From: G963923945 sp965199175
Lineage (GTDB): Bacteria > Pseudomonadota > Alphaproteobacteria > G963923945
Length of the DNA stretch: 64,000 bases
Direction of reading: 5' to 3'
Assembly (NCBI GenBank): GCA_965199175.1
Contig: OZ240684.1
Coordinates: 186,001-250,000 of the forward strand
In this document: positions 1 through 8,901 of the stretch, one piece after another
How the letters are laid out: each line of letters begins with the position of its first letter
Position numbering within the stretch: the stretch's first letter is position 1
Translations under genes and position numbers: made by a program
Notes under the pieces: model-generated
What the model was told of the DNA's origin: nothing
The model's database searches: none
Seen by the model: the letters and a program-made list of their open reading frames with translations, nothing else

Positions 1-2
1 TC

Positions 3-290
3 GGCAGCCGGGTTGATATTTATGTGCCGGCAGATGCTGAGATTCGGGTCCAGCCTGGCCAGAGGGCTGTTGCTGGTGAGACTGTTCTGGCGGTCATGGA
101 ACCTCATCATCGACCACGTGGTGCCCGGCCCGGGAATAAAATCCGGTCTGAGAGCAAAACCCGGACCGGGAATACAGCCCGGTCTGAGAGCAAAACCCGG
201 ACCGGCAGGGGTAAAGAAGGGCGGGTTTCTTCTTCCAGGGGGCGGGGACCAGGCAATAAAAGAAAATCCCGGCCGAAGAGTTCTGAATGA
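3..290 (+). CDS. psd: Phosphatidylserine decarboxylase, C-terminal part (runs in from the left edge)
   Basis: Only the last ~95 residues are in the window. The first ones read GSRVDIYVPADAEI and then GQRAVAGETVLA, which match the end of the short (type II-like) alphaproteobacterial Psd after its pyruvoyl-forming region. Psd decarboxylates phosphatidylserine to phosphatidylethanolamine at the inner membrane. The tail after GETVLAVME is unusual: about 60 extra Arg/Lys/Ser/Gly-rich residues, including a 12-residue segment present twice in tandem (132-203). Family members normally stop near GETVLA. The stop TGA at 288-290 overlaps the ATG of pssA (ATGA), so the two consecutive enzymes of phosphatidylethanolamine synthesis are translationally coupled. 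The catalytic site lies outside the window and cannot be checked. Confidence 0.8.
   Translation, partial: GSRVDIYVPADAEIRVQPGQRAVAGETVLAVMEPHHRPRGARPGNKIRSESKTRTGNTARSESKTRTGRGKEGRVSSSRGRGPGNKRKSRPKSSE
132..203 (+). repeat. 36-bp direct repeat x2 inside the psd tail
   Basis: Two adjacent near-identical 36-bp units (132-167 and 168-203). They encode GNKIRSESKTRT then GNTARSESKTRT, so the unit keeps the reading frame. This is one of many short tandem duplications in the window. Confidence 0.85.
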
Positions 291-1084
291 AACCGATCCG
301 ATCTATGGGGCGTGGGCGCCGTCTTCGTGGGCGTGGTCTTAAGGTCCGTTCTTTGAGTCGGATTCTCCCGAATATGGTGACTTTGCTGGCTTTATGTGCG
401 GGGTTGAGCAGCATCCGTTTTGCCTTGATGGATAATTTTTCCTGGGCGGCAGCAGCGATTGTGCTGGCGGCGTTTCTGGATAACCTTGATGGTCGGGTTG
501 CCCGTTTGTTATCCGGAGACAGCCGTTTCGGGGTTGAGCTTGATTCTCTGAGCGATTTTGTCAGTTTCGGGGTTGCACCGGTTCTGGTTATTTATCTGTG
601 GTCCTGGGATGGGCGGACCGGGTTTGCCTGGGCTTTGGTGACGTTTTATGTGATCTGTGCATCCTTGCGCCTGGCGCGTTTTAATACGCGGGCCGAAGAA
701 GATATTCCGGCCTGGCCACGGATATATTTTATGGGTCTTTCATCTCCGGCTGCTGCCGGGGTGGTTCTGTTGCCTTTGATGATTGATATCGAATTTGGTC
801 TTGAGATTGCGCAACTCCCGTTCATATCGGGGGGTGCTGCACTGTTTGCGGCGGTGATGATGGTTACCCGGGTTCCGACATATTCCCTTAAGGGGATTAA
901 GGTCCCGCCAAGGGTGGTTGCATTGATTGTTTTGGCAATGAGTCTGTTTGTTGTGATGTTGGTGACTCAGTTTTGGCTGGCCATGATTATGCTTGTTGCC
1001 TGTTATATTACCAGTATTCCTCTGGCGATTTGGTCTCAGCACCGTTTGAGTGTGGTTTTATCAGATGCTGACCAGGGGTCTTAG
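287..1084 (+). CDS. pssA: CDP-diacylglycerol-serine O-phosphatidyltransferase
   Basis: 265 aa multi-spanning inner-membrane enzyme that makes phosphatidylserine from CDP-diacylglycerol and serine, the substrate of the Psd encoded just upstream. The CDP-alcohol phosphatidyltransferase signature is complete: D68-G-x2-A-R, eight residues, G82-x3-D86-x3-D90. Several hydrophobic segments follow, to about residue 250. The first ~20 residues are very Arg-rich (RSMGRGRRLRGRGLK), as in other alphaproteobacterial PssA proteins of the short subclass II type. The start ATG overlaps the psd stop by 4 bp. The gene ends 24 bp before the convergent RND pump gene. Confidence 0.93.
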   Translation: MKPIRSMGRGRRLRGRGLKVRSLSRILPNMVTLLALCAGLSSIRFALMDNFSWAAAAIVLAAFLDNLDGRVARLLSGDSRFGVELDSLSDFVSFGVAPVLVIYLWSWDGRTGFAWALVTFYVICASLRLARFNTRAEEDIPAWPRIYFMGLSSPAAAGVVLLPLMIDIEFGLEIAQLPFISGGAALFAAVMMVTRVPTYSLKGIKVPPRVVALIVLAMSLFVVMLVTQFWLAMIMLVACYITSIPLAIWSQHRLSVVLSDADQGS

Positions 1085-1107
1085 TTAGGAATCAATGGCT
1101 GATCGGG

Positions 1108-4100
1108 TCAGGTTCCCGATGGTCTGGTGCTGTGCTGCTGTATCCGGATATTTTCCCGCAATTTGAGCGCACATGGTGTGACCACCAAAGTCAGGATGGT
1201 CGAAAACAGTAAGCCGAAAACAATGACGGTGGCTAATTGCGTCCACCATTGAGCCGAGGGCGCACCGAATGTTACTTCACGTGTCCAAAAATCAATATTA
1301 ACCTGGGTGACCATGGGCAGTAAACCGAGGGTGCTGGTGACGGTTGTCAGCAAAACCGGCCGCATTCTCTGAGCACCTGTACGGATGATGGCATCCAGAA
1401 AATCATCGGTTTTTGTTTTGAGATGGTCAAATGTATCAATCAGGATGATGTTGTTATTGACCACAATGCCAGCCAGAGCAATAACACCGATGCCGCACAT
1501 GACAATGCCGAAAGGCTGCCCGGTGACCAACAACCCGATCATGACCCCGGTAGTGGACATGATGACCGATGAGAGAATCAAAAAAGCGTTATAAAAGCTG
1601 TTAAATTGTGTGACCAGAATAATCATGATCAGGAATAATGCGGCCATGAAAGCCTTACTCAGAAAGGCTTTGGCTTCGTTTTGATCCGCATCTTCTCCCT
1701 TGAATGTTATGGTGACCTCCGGCGGGAAGGGTTGATCTGCTAACCAGGATTTGATTTCGTCAACTTTGTTATCGGCGAGCACAGTTTCGATAACATCGGC
1801 TTGTATGGTCACACTACGCCGTCCGTCAGTACGGCGCAGCGTATTCACTTTGGGCTGAGCCACCCGTTGCACAAAATTAGAAATCGGCACTGACCCGGCT
1901 GTTGTTTCAACACGGATCCGATCCAATGAATCCAGATTACGGAAAGATTTTGGAAAACGGGCGACAATATCCACTTCATCATCATTATCCTCAGGCCGAT
2001 AATCATTGAATTTAAGACCACGGGTTACCAGCTTAATCGAATCACCGACCAGGCGGTTATCGACGCCAAATTTTGCCGCCTGGACCCGGTCAATATCAAC
2101 CTGCCATTCAATCCCCGGTGAATCCAGACCATCTTCCAGATTGATCAGCTCCGGCATTGAGGCCAGTTTTTCATAAATATGGGTCGCGGTTGTTTTGATT
2201 GTATCGACCTGGCGTGAAGAAATTTGAATTTGGATGGCCTTCCCGACTGGTGGTCCGGCTTTCTCTTTGCGGATATCAACAATGATTCCAGGAATGTCTT
2301 TTACATGTTCTGCAACATCAGCCAGGATGGCGCTGGCCGGGCGGCGATACCGCCAGTCAACAAATTCCAGCCGGATAACACCAATGACATTTTCGGGTTC
2401 TTCCTGTTGATTGCGGCTGATATTGGTCTGGGCATAGACCGTACGCATTTCGGGCATTTTGAGGAGTTGTTTTTCAACCTGGCTTGTGAGGGTATCGGCT
2501 TCATAGGCTGATAAATTCCCCTCAGCCCGGATTTGAATAACCGCCTGATCTGGTTCAACATCAGGAAAGAAACGAATGCCTTGCCCGGCGGTTGCATAGA
2601 GAATCTGAACCCCGACCAGAGACAGGCCAGCCCCGGCCAGAACCCAGGCCGGTCGGTTCAACGCCGTGCGTAACATTCTGACATACCAGCCATTGATGCC
2701 GCTTAACTGGCTGAGATCACCGCTTTCCAAAATCCGGGCGGTTGTGCTGCCGGGTTTGGTTTTCAGACCGGGTTTGCCGATCCAGGTTCCGATAACCGGA
2801 ATAAAGAGTAAAGCCATTGCCAATGAAGCACTGAGGGTCGCAATCAGAGTGAGCGGCAGGTAACGCATAAATTCACCGACCGTACCGGGCCAAAACAACA
2901 AAGGAAGGAAAGCCGCCAGAGTGGTGAGGGTTGAGGCGGTAATCGGCCAGCCCATCTTTTTTGAGGCTTCGAGATAAGCGGTTCTCCGATCTGTTCCTGC
3001 CATCATTTTACGGTCAGCATACTCAGTAACAACGATGGCCCCATCGACCAAAATACCAACTGCTAAAATCAGGCTGAATAAGACCACAATATTGATGGTC
3101 AGCCCCATCATTCCCAAAATCAAAATGCCGGTCAGAAAAGAGCCTGGAATCGCAACCCCGACCAGAAATGCCGGGCGAAGACCCAGAACCGCGACAATCA
3201 AAATCATCACCAGCAAAACAGCCAGGAGGACGCTGTTTTGCAGATCATTGAGCATCCGCTTTACATTCAGGGATTTATCCTGAGTATAGGCAACATCAAT
3301 CATTGGCGGCCAGCTTGATTGCTCCTGTTTGACCACGGAGCGTATCTGGTCGATTGTTTCGATAATATTGCTGCCGGTGCGTTTGGAAATCTCAATTCCG
3401 ATGGCTTGCTGGCCGCCGACCCGGGCAAATCCGTGAGCATCTTTGAACCCTTTACGGATGGTTGCCACATCACCCAGTGTCACCACCCCATCCCCGATAC
3501 TGCTGACCGGTATGGAGAGAATATCGGCCAGGTCTTCAAAAAGGCTGGGGACTTTAATGGTGAAACGCCCAAGGCCCGTATCCATTGAACCAGCCGCAAT
3601 CAGGGTGTTGCTGTCACGAATGGCCCGGATGACCTGAGAATTGGCAAGGCCGAAACTTTCCACAGAAGAAGGATCAATAATAATTTCGACCTGTTCTTCA
3701 CGGTCACCGGAAATTTCTGCTTTGAGGACGCTGGAGATTGTTTCAATCCGGTCCTTCAGATTGCGGGCCAGCCTGATCAGGCTGCGCTCAGGTACCGGAC
3801 CCGATAGCGTGACCACCAGAATGGGAAAAAGGCTGAGATTGATTTCCCGTACCCGTGGTTCATCAGCATCGGCGGGTAATTCATTTTGAGCAATATCCAC
3901 TTTGGCTCTGACATCGGCCAGAGCGGTCTCAGGATCAAAACCAGCATCGAATTCGAGAATGACATACGCTCCGCCCTGATAGGCACTGGAGCGCATTTCA
4001 TCAACCCCGGCGATGGTTTCCAATTCTTTTTCCATCGGCCGTACCAGCATACGCTCAGCATCTGTGGGGGAAATACCCTCATGATGGACCGAGACATAAA

Positions 4101-4236
4101 TGGTCGGAATATCAATATCCGGCTCGGCTTCTTTGGGGATTGTCTGATAGGCTGATGCGCCGCTGATCAACAAAAAAATCAGGATCAACGCAACAGTTCG
4201 TGACCGGTTGATGGCCACATCAATGAGGCCCGGCAT
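1108..4236 (-). CDS. RND-family efflux transporter permease (inner-membrane pump)
   Basis: 1042 aa, the usual length of HAE/AcrB-type RND pumps. It has an N-terminal transmembrane helix after MPGLIDVAINRSRTVALI, a large periplasmic loop, a TM block with the TM4 motif GILVDGAIVVTEYADR near residue 400, a second periplasmic domain, and a second TM block with ALAGIVVNNNIILIDT near the C-terminus. The Asp in TM4 is the family's proton-relay position; only one Asp is present there instead of the DD pair of AcrB, as in many alphaproteobacterial pumps. It lies 2 bp downstream of its adaptor gene on the same strand, so the two form an operon. No TolC-type outer-membrane gene or linked regulator is nearby, so the channel must be encoded elsewhere. 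Substrate unknown. Confidence 0.93.
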   Translation of the reverse strand: MPGLIDVAINRSRTVALILIFLLISGASAYQTIPKEAEPDIDIPTIYVSVHHEGISPTDAERMLVRPMEKELETIAGVDEMRSSAYQGGAYVILEFDAGFDPETALADVRAKVDIAQNELPADADEPRVREINLSLFPILVVTLSGPVPERSLIRLARNLKDRIETISSVLKAEISGDREEQVEIIIDPSSVESFGLANSQVIRAIRDSNTLIAAGSMDTGLGRFTIKVPSLFEDLADILSIPVSSIGDGVVTLGDVATIRKGFKDAHGFARVGGQQAIGIEISKRTGSNIIETIDQIRSVVKQEQSSWPPMIDVAYTQDKSLNVKRMLNDLQNSVLLAVLLVMILIVAVLGLRPAFLVGVAIPGSFLTGILILGMMGLTINIVVLFSLILAVGILVDGAIVVTEYADRKMMAGTDRRTAYLEASKKMGWPITASTLTTLAAFLPLLFWPGTVGEFMRYLPLTLIATLSASLAMALLFIPVIGTWIGKPGLKTKPGSTTARILESGDLSQLSGINGWYVRMLRTALNRPAWVLAGAGLSLVGVQILYATAGQGIRFFPDVEPDQAVIQIRAEGNLSAYEADTLTSQVEKQLLKMPEMRTVYAQTNISRNQQEEPENVIGVIRLEFVDWRYRRPASAILADVAEHVKDIPGIIVDIRKEKAGPPVGKAIQIQISSRQVDTIKTTATHIYEKLASMPELINLEDGLDSPGIEWQVDIDRVQAAKFGVDNRLVGDSIKLVTRGLKFNDYRPEDNDDEVDIVARFPKSFRNLDSLDRIRVETTAGSVPISNFVQRVAQPKVNTLRRTDGRRSVTIQADVIETVLADNKVDEIKSWLADQPFPPEVTITFKGEDADQNEAKAFLSKAFMAALFLIMIILVTQFNSFYNAFLILSSVIMSTTGVMIGLLVTGQPFGIVMCGIGVIALAGIVVNNNIILIDTFDHLKTKTDDFLDAIIRTGAQRMRPVLLTTVTSTLGLLPMVTQVNIDFWTREVTFGAPSAQWWTQLATVIVFGLLFSTILTLVVTPCALKLRENIRIQQHSTRPSGT

Positions 4237-4238
4237 GC

Positions 4239-5330
4239 TTATCTCCCTGTACCAACAGGGGTTTTGTCCTCCTCAACCGGTATGACAACCTGACCTTTGG
4301 TCATAAATTCCTGGCCCACCGTGATCAGACGAGACGTCTCAGGAAGACCGGTCAGCCACATGCCATCTTCGGCTGAACCAACGATCCGGACCGGATGAAA
4401 CTGAACGCTGTTATCATCCTCAACTGTTTTGACGCCGATGACGCCTGAATCGTCAAGGGTGAGGATAGAAGGCGAGATATGATGGGCCGCGATATGATCG
4501 GATGGAATGTTAATTTTAGCGGTCACACCCTCAGCAATTCTCAGATCAGGATTGGCGGCCTCAATCTCAATGCGGAATGTACGGGTCTGGGGATGGCTGA
4601 TACTGGAAATATAGCTGACAACCCCGTTTAATTCTTCCCCGGTTGCCAATATAGCCTGAGCGATCATGCCGGTCCGCAAAGAACGAATCTCATTTTCCGG
4701 AACTTCTGCAACCACTAAGACGGGGTCAAGATCAATGATGACCCCAATGACGTCACCATCGCGGAGATAATCCCCGACCTCAACCCGGCGGTTGTTGAGG
4801 ATGCCGTCAAAGGGGGCTTGAATCGTGGTAAAAGAGAGGTCGGCCTGATGACGTTCCAATTCAGCCTGAGCCAATGCGTAATCGGCTTGTGCTGCGGCCA
4901 GGTTATTCTCAGCACGGTGGCCTTTATCGGCCAGCTTGCGAGCCGCATCATATTCCAGCCGGCGTTGATTAAGCAGGGCCTGAGAGCGGGCAACCCGGGC
5001 CGAGCGATCCTCAATATCCAAAGACACAACCAGGTCATTTTTTGAAAGGACAGCACCTTTTTCAGCGTGAATCTCATTCACCCGGGCTTCTAACTGGCTT
5101 CGCAGCTCCACCTGCCGCGATGCTTGTGTACGTCCGGTAAGGATAATTGAGCGTTGAAAGGGTTCTGCCTTTTGGGTTTTCACCTGTACCCGTGGATGCT
5201 GAGCCGTGGCTGTGGTCTTTTGATCAGGCAATGTCCCATCGGCATCACCGATCAGGCCGGAAGAAACCCATAAACCGGCCAGAACAGCAATAATGAGGGC
5301 AATAATCGGCGGGGGGACTGAGGGCATCAT
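4239..5330 (-). CDS. RND efflux periplasmic adaptor (membrane fusion protein)
   Basis: 363 aa HlyD/AcrA-type adaptor that links the RND pump to an outer-membrane channel. The N-terminus has one hydrophobic segment (PPIIALIIAVLAGLWVSSG), an anchor or uncleaved signal. Next come a biotinyl-lipoyl-like half (VELRSQLEARVNEIHAEKG), an alpha-helical hairpin (ARSQALLNQRRLEYDAARKL ... AQADYALAQAEL), the second lipoyl half (IQAPFDGILNNRRVEVGDYL) and a beta-barrel region. The two-gene order adaptor-pump with 2 bp spacing is the standard layout. No strong ribosome site is visible upstream of the ATG at 5330. Confidence 0.92.
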   Translation of the reverse strand: MMPSVPPPIIALIIAVLAGLWVSSGLIGDADGTLPDQKTTATAQHPRVQVKTQKAEPFQRSIILTGRTQASRQVELRSQLEARVNEIHAEKGAVLSKNDLVVSLDIEDRSARVARSQALLNQRRLEYDAARKLADKGHRAENNLAAAQADYALAQAELERHQADLSFTTIQAPFDGILNNRRVEVGDYLRDGDVIGVIIDLDPVLVVAEVPENEIRSLRTGMIAQAILATGEELNGVVSYISSISHPQTRTFRIEIEAANPDLRIAEGVTAKINIPSDHIAAHHISPSILTLDDSGVIGVKTVEDDNSVQFHPVRIVGSAEDGMWLTGLPETSRLITVGQEFMTKGQVVIPVEEDKTPVGTGR

Positions 5331-5667
5331 CGGTTTTTTTAGATTATTTTGCTAAAGCCCTCAAAAAAAACGAGGACAAAATCACAAGGCCCGTATCCGG
5401 TGATTGATATTCTGCCAGATGGTGGCCTGTGGTCGCTTTGGGTAAGAAAAGGGCCAATGTACAGAACCCCTGCAGAAGTCGTGCAGAACAAGAATAGTGA
5501 TGCGCAGATTTTCCTTCTATTCCCCTAATTGTGAGGCCAAATGGTGCTAAAAGCACACGTATCCGGAAAGTGGAATTTTCAGGCTATGAGGTCATGCCGC
5601 AGGAACCGGTACTTTCCGGATCAAACCGATTGTGGCTATCTGTTCTGGTCCTGGTTTGATGCACTGG
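5331..5667. other. 337-bp spacer upstream of the efflux operon
   Basis: No convincing gene. It must hold the promoter of the minus-strand adaptor-pump operon, and it also follows the minus-strand gene ending at 5668. No recognisable operator palindrome was found by eye. Confidence 0.4.
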
Positions 5668-6672
5668 TTACCAGCGCATTTCTGTTTTGGAGTTGGCGGA
5701 TCTGTTTTCATGGAGCTTGGATAGTAAAATCCATTCATCTTCCGGCATGAAACGTGGTGCCAGAAAGCTATAAGTATCGCGCAGGAGGTTTTCATTATCA
5801 CGGTGCCGCCGCACCTGGATTTCTCCCCAGCGAGAGAATATCTCGTCCCAGGCCATCAAACGGCAATACAGGTAATCACGGGTATGGCGGATATACTCAG
5901 TATGACGTTCAATATTGCGCATTACCGAAACGATTTCACAGATATTGGCATCCAGTTCATCGAAAACTTTTCTATATTCTTTGATTGCGATACCCAGCAA
6001 ACGTATAACCGGGTTGATCTGTTCTGATACGCTCAATTCGTTCGTATAACATCCCAGAAGACCTTCTGTCTTTTTACGCATAGAGACGATTTTTTCAAAT
6101 TCCTGACGCAATGCTTCAATATGGGCCAGCTCATCGGCCAGACTTTCCAACAGTTCCAGAACCCGTTCTCGATTTTGGTTGCCGCCACCCAGACGTGCGG
6201 CTGCTTCATCGAGGGCCTGATTGATTTTATTCTGGATTTTGGGGTCATCGATAATTTTCCGCAATTTTTCCAGGTCATTGACGATTTTTTCTTCGCCGCT
6301 GATCCAGGTAATCAACTGCACAGTCAGGCGATTGCGGGCAATCGTGACATGATGGGGCTCGATGGACCAGGATGCTTCACGCGTACTCAATTCCGGGGGT
6401 AATTTATCGCCAATACGCATGGTCTTGATGAATCTGAGGGCCTCCTGGATGAAATCAAGCATGCGGCTGTCGTCTGAATCTTCGAGGCTGAATTCTTTCT
6501 TAATGCCACTGAAACTCAGGACAATTTCCTGATTTTCTCCGCTGATTTTGAAGGCGAAAACCGGCAAGTCACCTTGCTCAGACATCCGGAAATGGCCATT
6601 TTCTGCCGATTGAAAAAATTTATGATCAAAGGCAATGCGGCTGGGAACAGTGTTGTTTTTTTTGATCATCAT
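5668..6672 (-). CDS. Conserved hypothetical protein, helical/coiled-coil C-terminal half
   Basis: I do not recognise a named family. From the chosen ATG at 6672 (MMIKKNNTVPSRIAFD) it has 334 aa; the frame is open to 6729, but the extra 19 residues are Cys- and Trp-rich and look untranslated. No signal peptide or membrane helix. Roughly the first 140 residues look like a mixed alpha/beta domain; the rest is highly charged and helical (ERVLELLESLADELAHIEAL, EKIVSMRKKTEGLL), and the end reads SFLAPRFMPEDEWILLSKL. It is probably cytoplasmic. It stands alone, with a 500-bp spacer upstream and the efflux operon downstream. Codon use resembles neighbouring genes, so it is likely a real gene of unknown role. 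Confidence 0.7.
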   Translation of the reverse strand: MMIKKNNTVPSRIAFDHKFFQSAENGHFRMSEQGDLPVFAFKISGENQEIVLSFSGIKKEFSLEDSDDSRMLDFIQEALRFIKTMRIGDKLPPELSTREASWSIEPHHVTIARNRLTVQLITWISGEEKIVNDLEKLRKIIDDPKIQNKINQALDEAAARLGGGNQNRERVLELLESLADELAHIEALRQEFEKIVSMRKKTEGLLGCYTNELSVSEQINPVIRLLGIAIKEYRKVFDELDANICEIVSVMRNIERHTEYIRHTRDYLYCRLMAWDEIFSRWGEIQVRRHRDNENLLRDTYSFLAPRFMPEDEWILLSKLHENRSANSKTEMRW

Positions 6673-7179
6673 GGTCAGACCAATCTCCGGGCTACAGACG
6701 GCCAGCCAAAAGGCGCAATGACAATACAATGATACAATTTTCCGGGCATTTTCTGGATATTCTTTTAGATTTTCTGGATATTCTTTCAGATAGTATTTTA
6801 GGTATTATTGATAGGTATCTTACTTTGGAGTATTTTTCAGTATCCGGGCATTTTTCAGCCCCTTTTTTTGAGGTCCTTTGATCCGGCATTTTGACTGCCT
6901 CAGCCTCAGATGTAGGCGAAAGACAGAAGAAATTAAAGACATAAAACGGCTTTTGCATCAATAAAATATATCATGAACGCATCGGTTATGGATTCCTTGC
7001 TCAATCGCCATGGATACTTGTACATATAACGGTCACTATCAACCTTTGAGACATTCCCTTCCTGGTCAAAATTTTTCACTCAAAGAGGGTGTTTTTTGAT
7101 TTTATTCCGGTTACAGGAGCCACAGGAAGCAAATTTCAGCTTTTTTTTGAGCACAGGGTTCTAGCACGGCTCAAACCAG
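6673..7179. other. AT-rich spacer with a 21-bp tandem duplication
   Basis: No gene supported. It contains two adjacent 21-bp units (6749-6769 and 6770-6790, starting ttttctggatattc) with one difference, and T-rich stretches near 7130-7150. It likely carries the promoter of the minus-strand gene that starts at 6672 and the 3' end of the gene at 7180. Confidence 0.5.
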
Positions 7180-7452
7180 TTAAAGGGTGCCGATTCTGGG
7201 TTTTCCTTTCTCAGGGGGGGATCCGGGACCAAAGGCTTTGTTGAGTGTTTTCGTGGAATCTTCAGCAAGCGCAATGGCATCCGTGATGATATTGAGAATC
7301 CGGATATTATTGCTGAGAACATGTTCGGCCTCGGGTCGTTTATCGCCGGTGATTTTCTGACTACGGGCCACAATATCCTTGCGGATGGTCCGCAGAATTT
7401 CTTCAAGAGTATACCCGTCCGGGTTGGCATCAGAGGCCAGAAAATGGGTCAT
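7180..7452 (-). CDS. Small conserved hypothetical protein (90 aa)
   Basis: 90 aa, soluble, mostly helical, with TLEEILRTIRKDIVARSQKI in the first third and EHVLSNNIRILNIITDAIAL followed by AEDSTKTLNKAFG in the middle. A good ribosome site (AGAGGA, 9 nt before the ATG at 7452) supports the start. The EEILRxIR segment resembles the N-terminal peptide of PopZ-like proteins, but nothing else does, so no function is assigned. The conserved feel of the sequence suggests an alphaproteobacterial family of unknown role. An overlapping frame on the same strand is a shadow. Confidence 0.65.
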   Translation of the reverse strand: MTHFLASDANPDGYTLEEILRTIRKDIVARSQKITGDKRPEAEHVLSNNIRILNIITDAIALAEDSTKTLNKAFGPGSPPEKGKPRIGTL

Positions 7453-7710
7453 GATTCTGAATTCCTCTCTTTTAGAACGGTTACCGGGGAACAGGATGAT
7501 TGAATATCCTCAAAACGTTACTGATGATTTATTACTGATGATTTAATGCCATTTTTGATTGAACGTTCTGTTCGATATATTCGGTGTTACTCTGTGCCGG
7601 TTATGGGGCTGTCCCTGGTTGCAGGGTTCATGATAGCCCGGCCGGAGTTAAGATATTCATGAAATCAAACTATTCATGAAAAAGGTAAAATTTTTGATTC
7701 TCAGGAAAAA

Positions 7711-8673
7711 TCAATCGGTGTCTTTTGTGGCAGGCCGGTCCGGGACTAAGCCGCCGGCCAGACGCACACCGGGTACGGTGATCTGTGCATCCGGGATCAG
7801 AAGACGCATAGTGTGATGGATGGGCACAATCCGTAATAAATAATTTTTTCCGTAAGTCTGTTCACCAATCAGACGCGCCCCGGCATGCTGTTTGAGCAGG
7901 GCTGCAAAAACCTCGGCACTGCTGGCTGTTTTCGGACCGATCAGAATATCTATTGGGACATGCAGGGAAAGAGAGGGTCTTTGGGCTGTATTGGCGGGGA
8001 TATCGACATGGGTGACCTGACCGGTTTTGACCAGCTGTACGGCTCCCGGGATATGTCCGGTAAACAGAGAAGCAATCTGGAGCATGCGGTCAAAGCTGCC
8101 GCCGCTGTTCTCGCGCAGATCAATCGAAAGACGTTGTAAAGATGACCGGGATGGATGAGTCTCTGCCTGTATAATGTCTGTGATTTCATCAATCGCCTGC
8201 CGGCCAAAATGATCCAGATTCAGCGTTAAAACACCTGTATGGCTGAACTGATAGCCGGTGATCGATGGGGTTGATCTGACCCATCGTATGGTGTCTGTGG
8301 AAGTGGGCTGAACAGGTTCCAGCCACGCTTCGGGACCGATGGCTCGCGCCAGTATTTTTGCTGCACATAGGGTGTCTTCCCCGCAATGTTCCCGGATCAC
8401 CGAAAGTGGGGGGATGTCAGCATCTGAAACTGCCTGCACCATTCTAAAGACCCGCTCGACGTCAGAATACTGTGGAGAATACTGTGGCTCATCATGTGGC
8501 TCATCGGCGCATACCGGTGACAGGGCTGTGATCAGGACAATGCTGATCAGGCAACTCTTTGAAAAGAAAGATGTTTGGGAAAAGAAGAACGTCCGGGAAA
8601 AGAAGAACGCCCAGACACTCTTTCCCCGAAGGATGCCGGTGCATCTTTCAGCTTTTTGAATAGCAAGCCCCAT
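7711..8673 (-). CDS. S41-family serine peptidase (C-terminal-processing-peptidase-like), secreted
   Basis: 320 aa. A hydrophobic stretch CLISIVLITALSPVCA (41-56) looks like a signal peptide, preceded by an unusually long N-region. Peptidase S41 core: RLSIDLRENSGGSFDRML (181-198), ILIGPKTASSAEVFAALL with the nucleophile Ser expected at 251-252, and LIGEQTYGKNYLL with the general-base Lys276. The end has the substrate-groove strand QITVPGVRLAGGLVPD. No PDZ domain is evident between the leader and the catalytic part, so it is shorter than Prc/CtpA. Predicted periplasmic; substrate unknown. The leader contains an in-frame repeat (FFFSRT-FFFSQT-SFFSKS) from an 18-bp DNA repeat. It may belong to a short minus-strand series with the gene downstream. 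Confidence 0.85.
   Translation of the reverse strand: MGLAIQKAERCTGILRGKSVWAFFFSRTFFFSQTSFFSKSCLISIVLITALSPVCADEPHDEPQYSPQYSDVERVFRMVQAVSDADIPPLSVIREHCGEDTLCAAKILARAIGPEAWLEPVQPTSTDTIRWVRSTPSITGYQFSHTGVLTLNLDHFGRQAIDEITDIIQAETHPSRSSLQRLSIDLRENSGGSFDRMLQIASLFTGHIPGAVQLVKTGQVTHVDIPANTAQRPSLSLHVPIDILIGPKTASSAEVFAALLKQHAGARLIGEQTYGKNYLLRIVPIHHTMRLLIPDAQITVPGVRLAGGLVPDRPATKDTD
8559..8612 (-). repeat. 18-bp tandem repeat (about 3 units) in the S41 peptidase leader
   Basis: Two near-perfect 18-bp units (8577-8594, 8595-8612) and a degenerate third (8559-8576). The unit is in frame and gives three successive Phe-rich hexapeptides ahead of the signal peptide's hydrophobic core. Confidence 0.75.
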
Positions 8674-8821
8674 GAATTGCCTGTGATCTCATATATGATT
8701 GTCTGTGCGATATGATTATCTGTATGTGGGATCGACACAAATGAGACTAACAAAAACCGAAAAGACCCAAAACAAAACGCGGTCAGGCGAATGCCAGGTG
8801 AATACCGGGCAAATGGCACAG

Positions 8822-8851
8822 GAATACCGGGAAACAGTGTTCCCGGTATTC
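8822..8851 (-). terminator. 12-bp perfect inverted repeat 3' of the beta-propeller gene
   Basis: GAATACCGGGAA (8822-8833), a 6-base loop, then the exact reverse complement (8840-8851). It lies 50 bp beyond the stop of the minus-strand gene at 8902 and could end or protect its transcript. There is no U-run on the minus strand, so a classical intrinsic terminator is uncertain. Further copies of gaataccggg occur just upstream (8800-8830). Confidence 0.45.
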
Positions 8852-8901
8852 GCGATTCATGCCTGAACTCCCCTCAATCAACAGTCGGGGTTCATCAGGT
8901 T

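Noticed and set aside
5344..5556. Minus-strand 70-aa frame upstream of the efflux operon
   Set aside because: No ribosome site, no domain, composition unlike neighbours; more likely promoter DNA.
7161..7430. 89-aa frame overlapping the 90-aa gene at 7180-7452
   Set aside because: Shadow in another frame of the better-supported gene, without its ribosome site.
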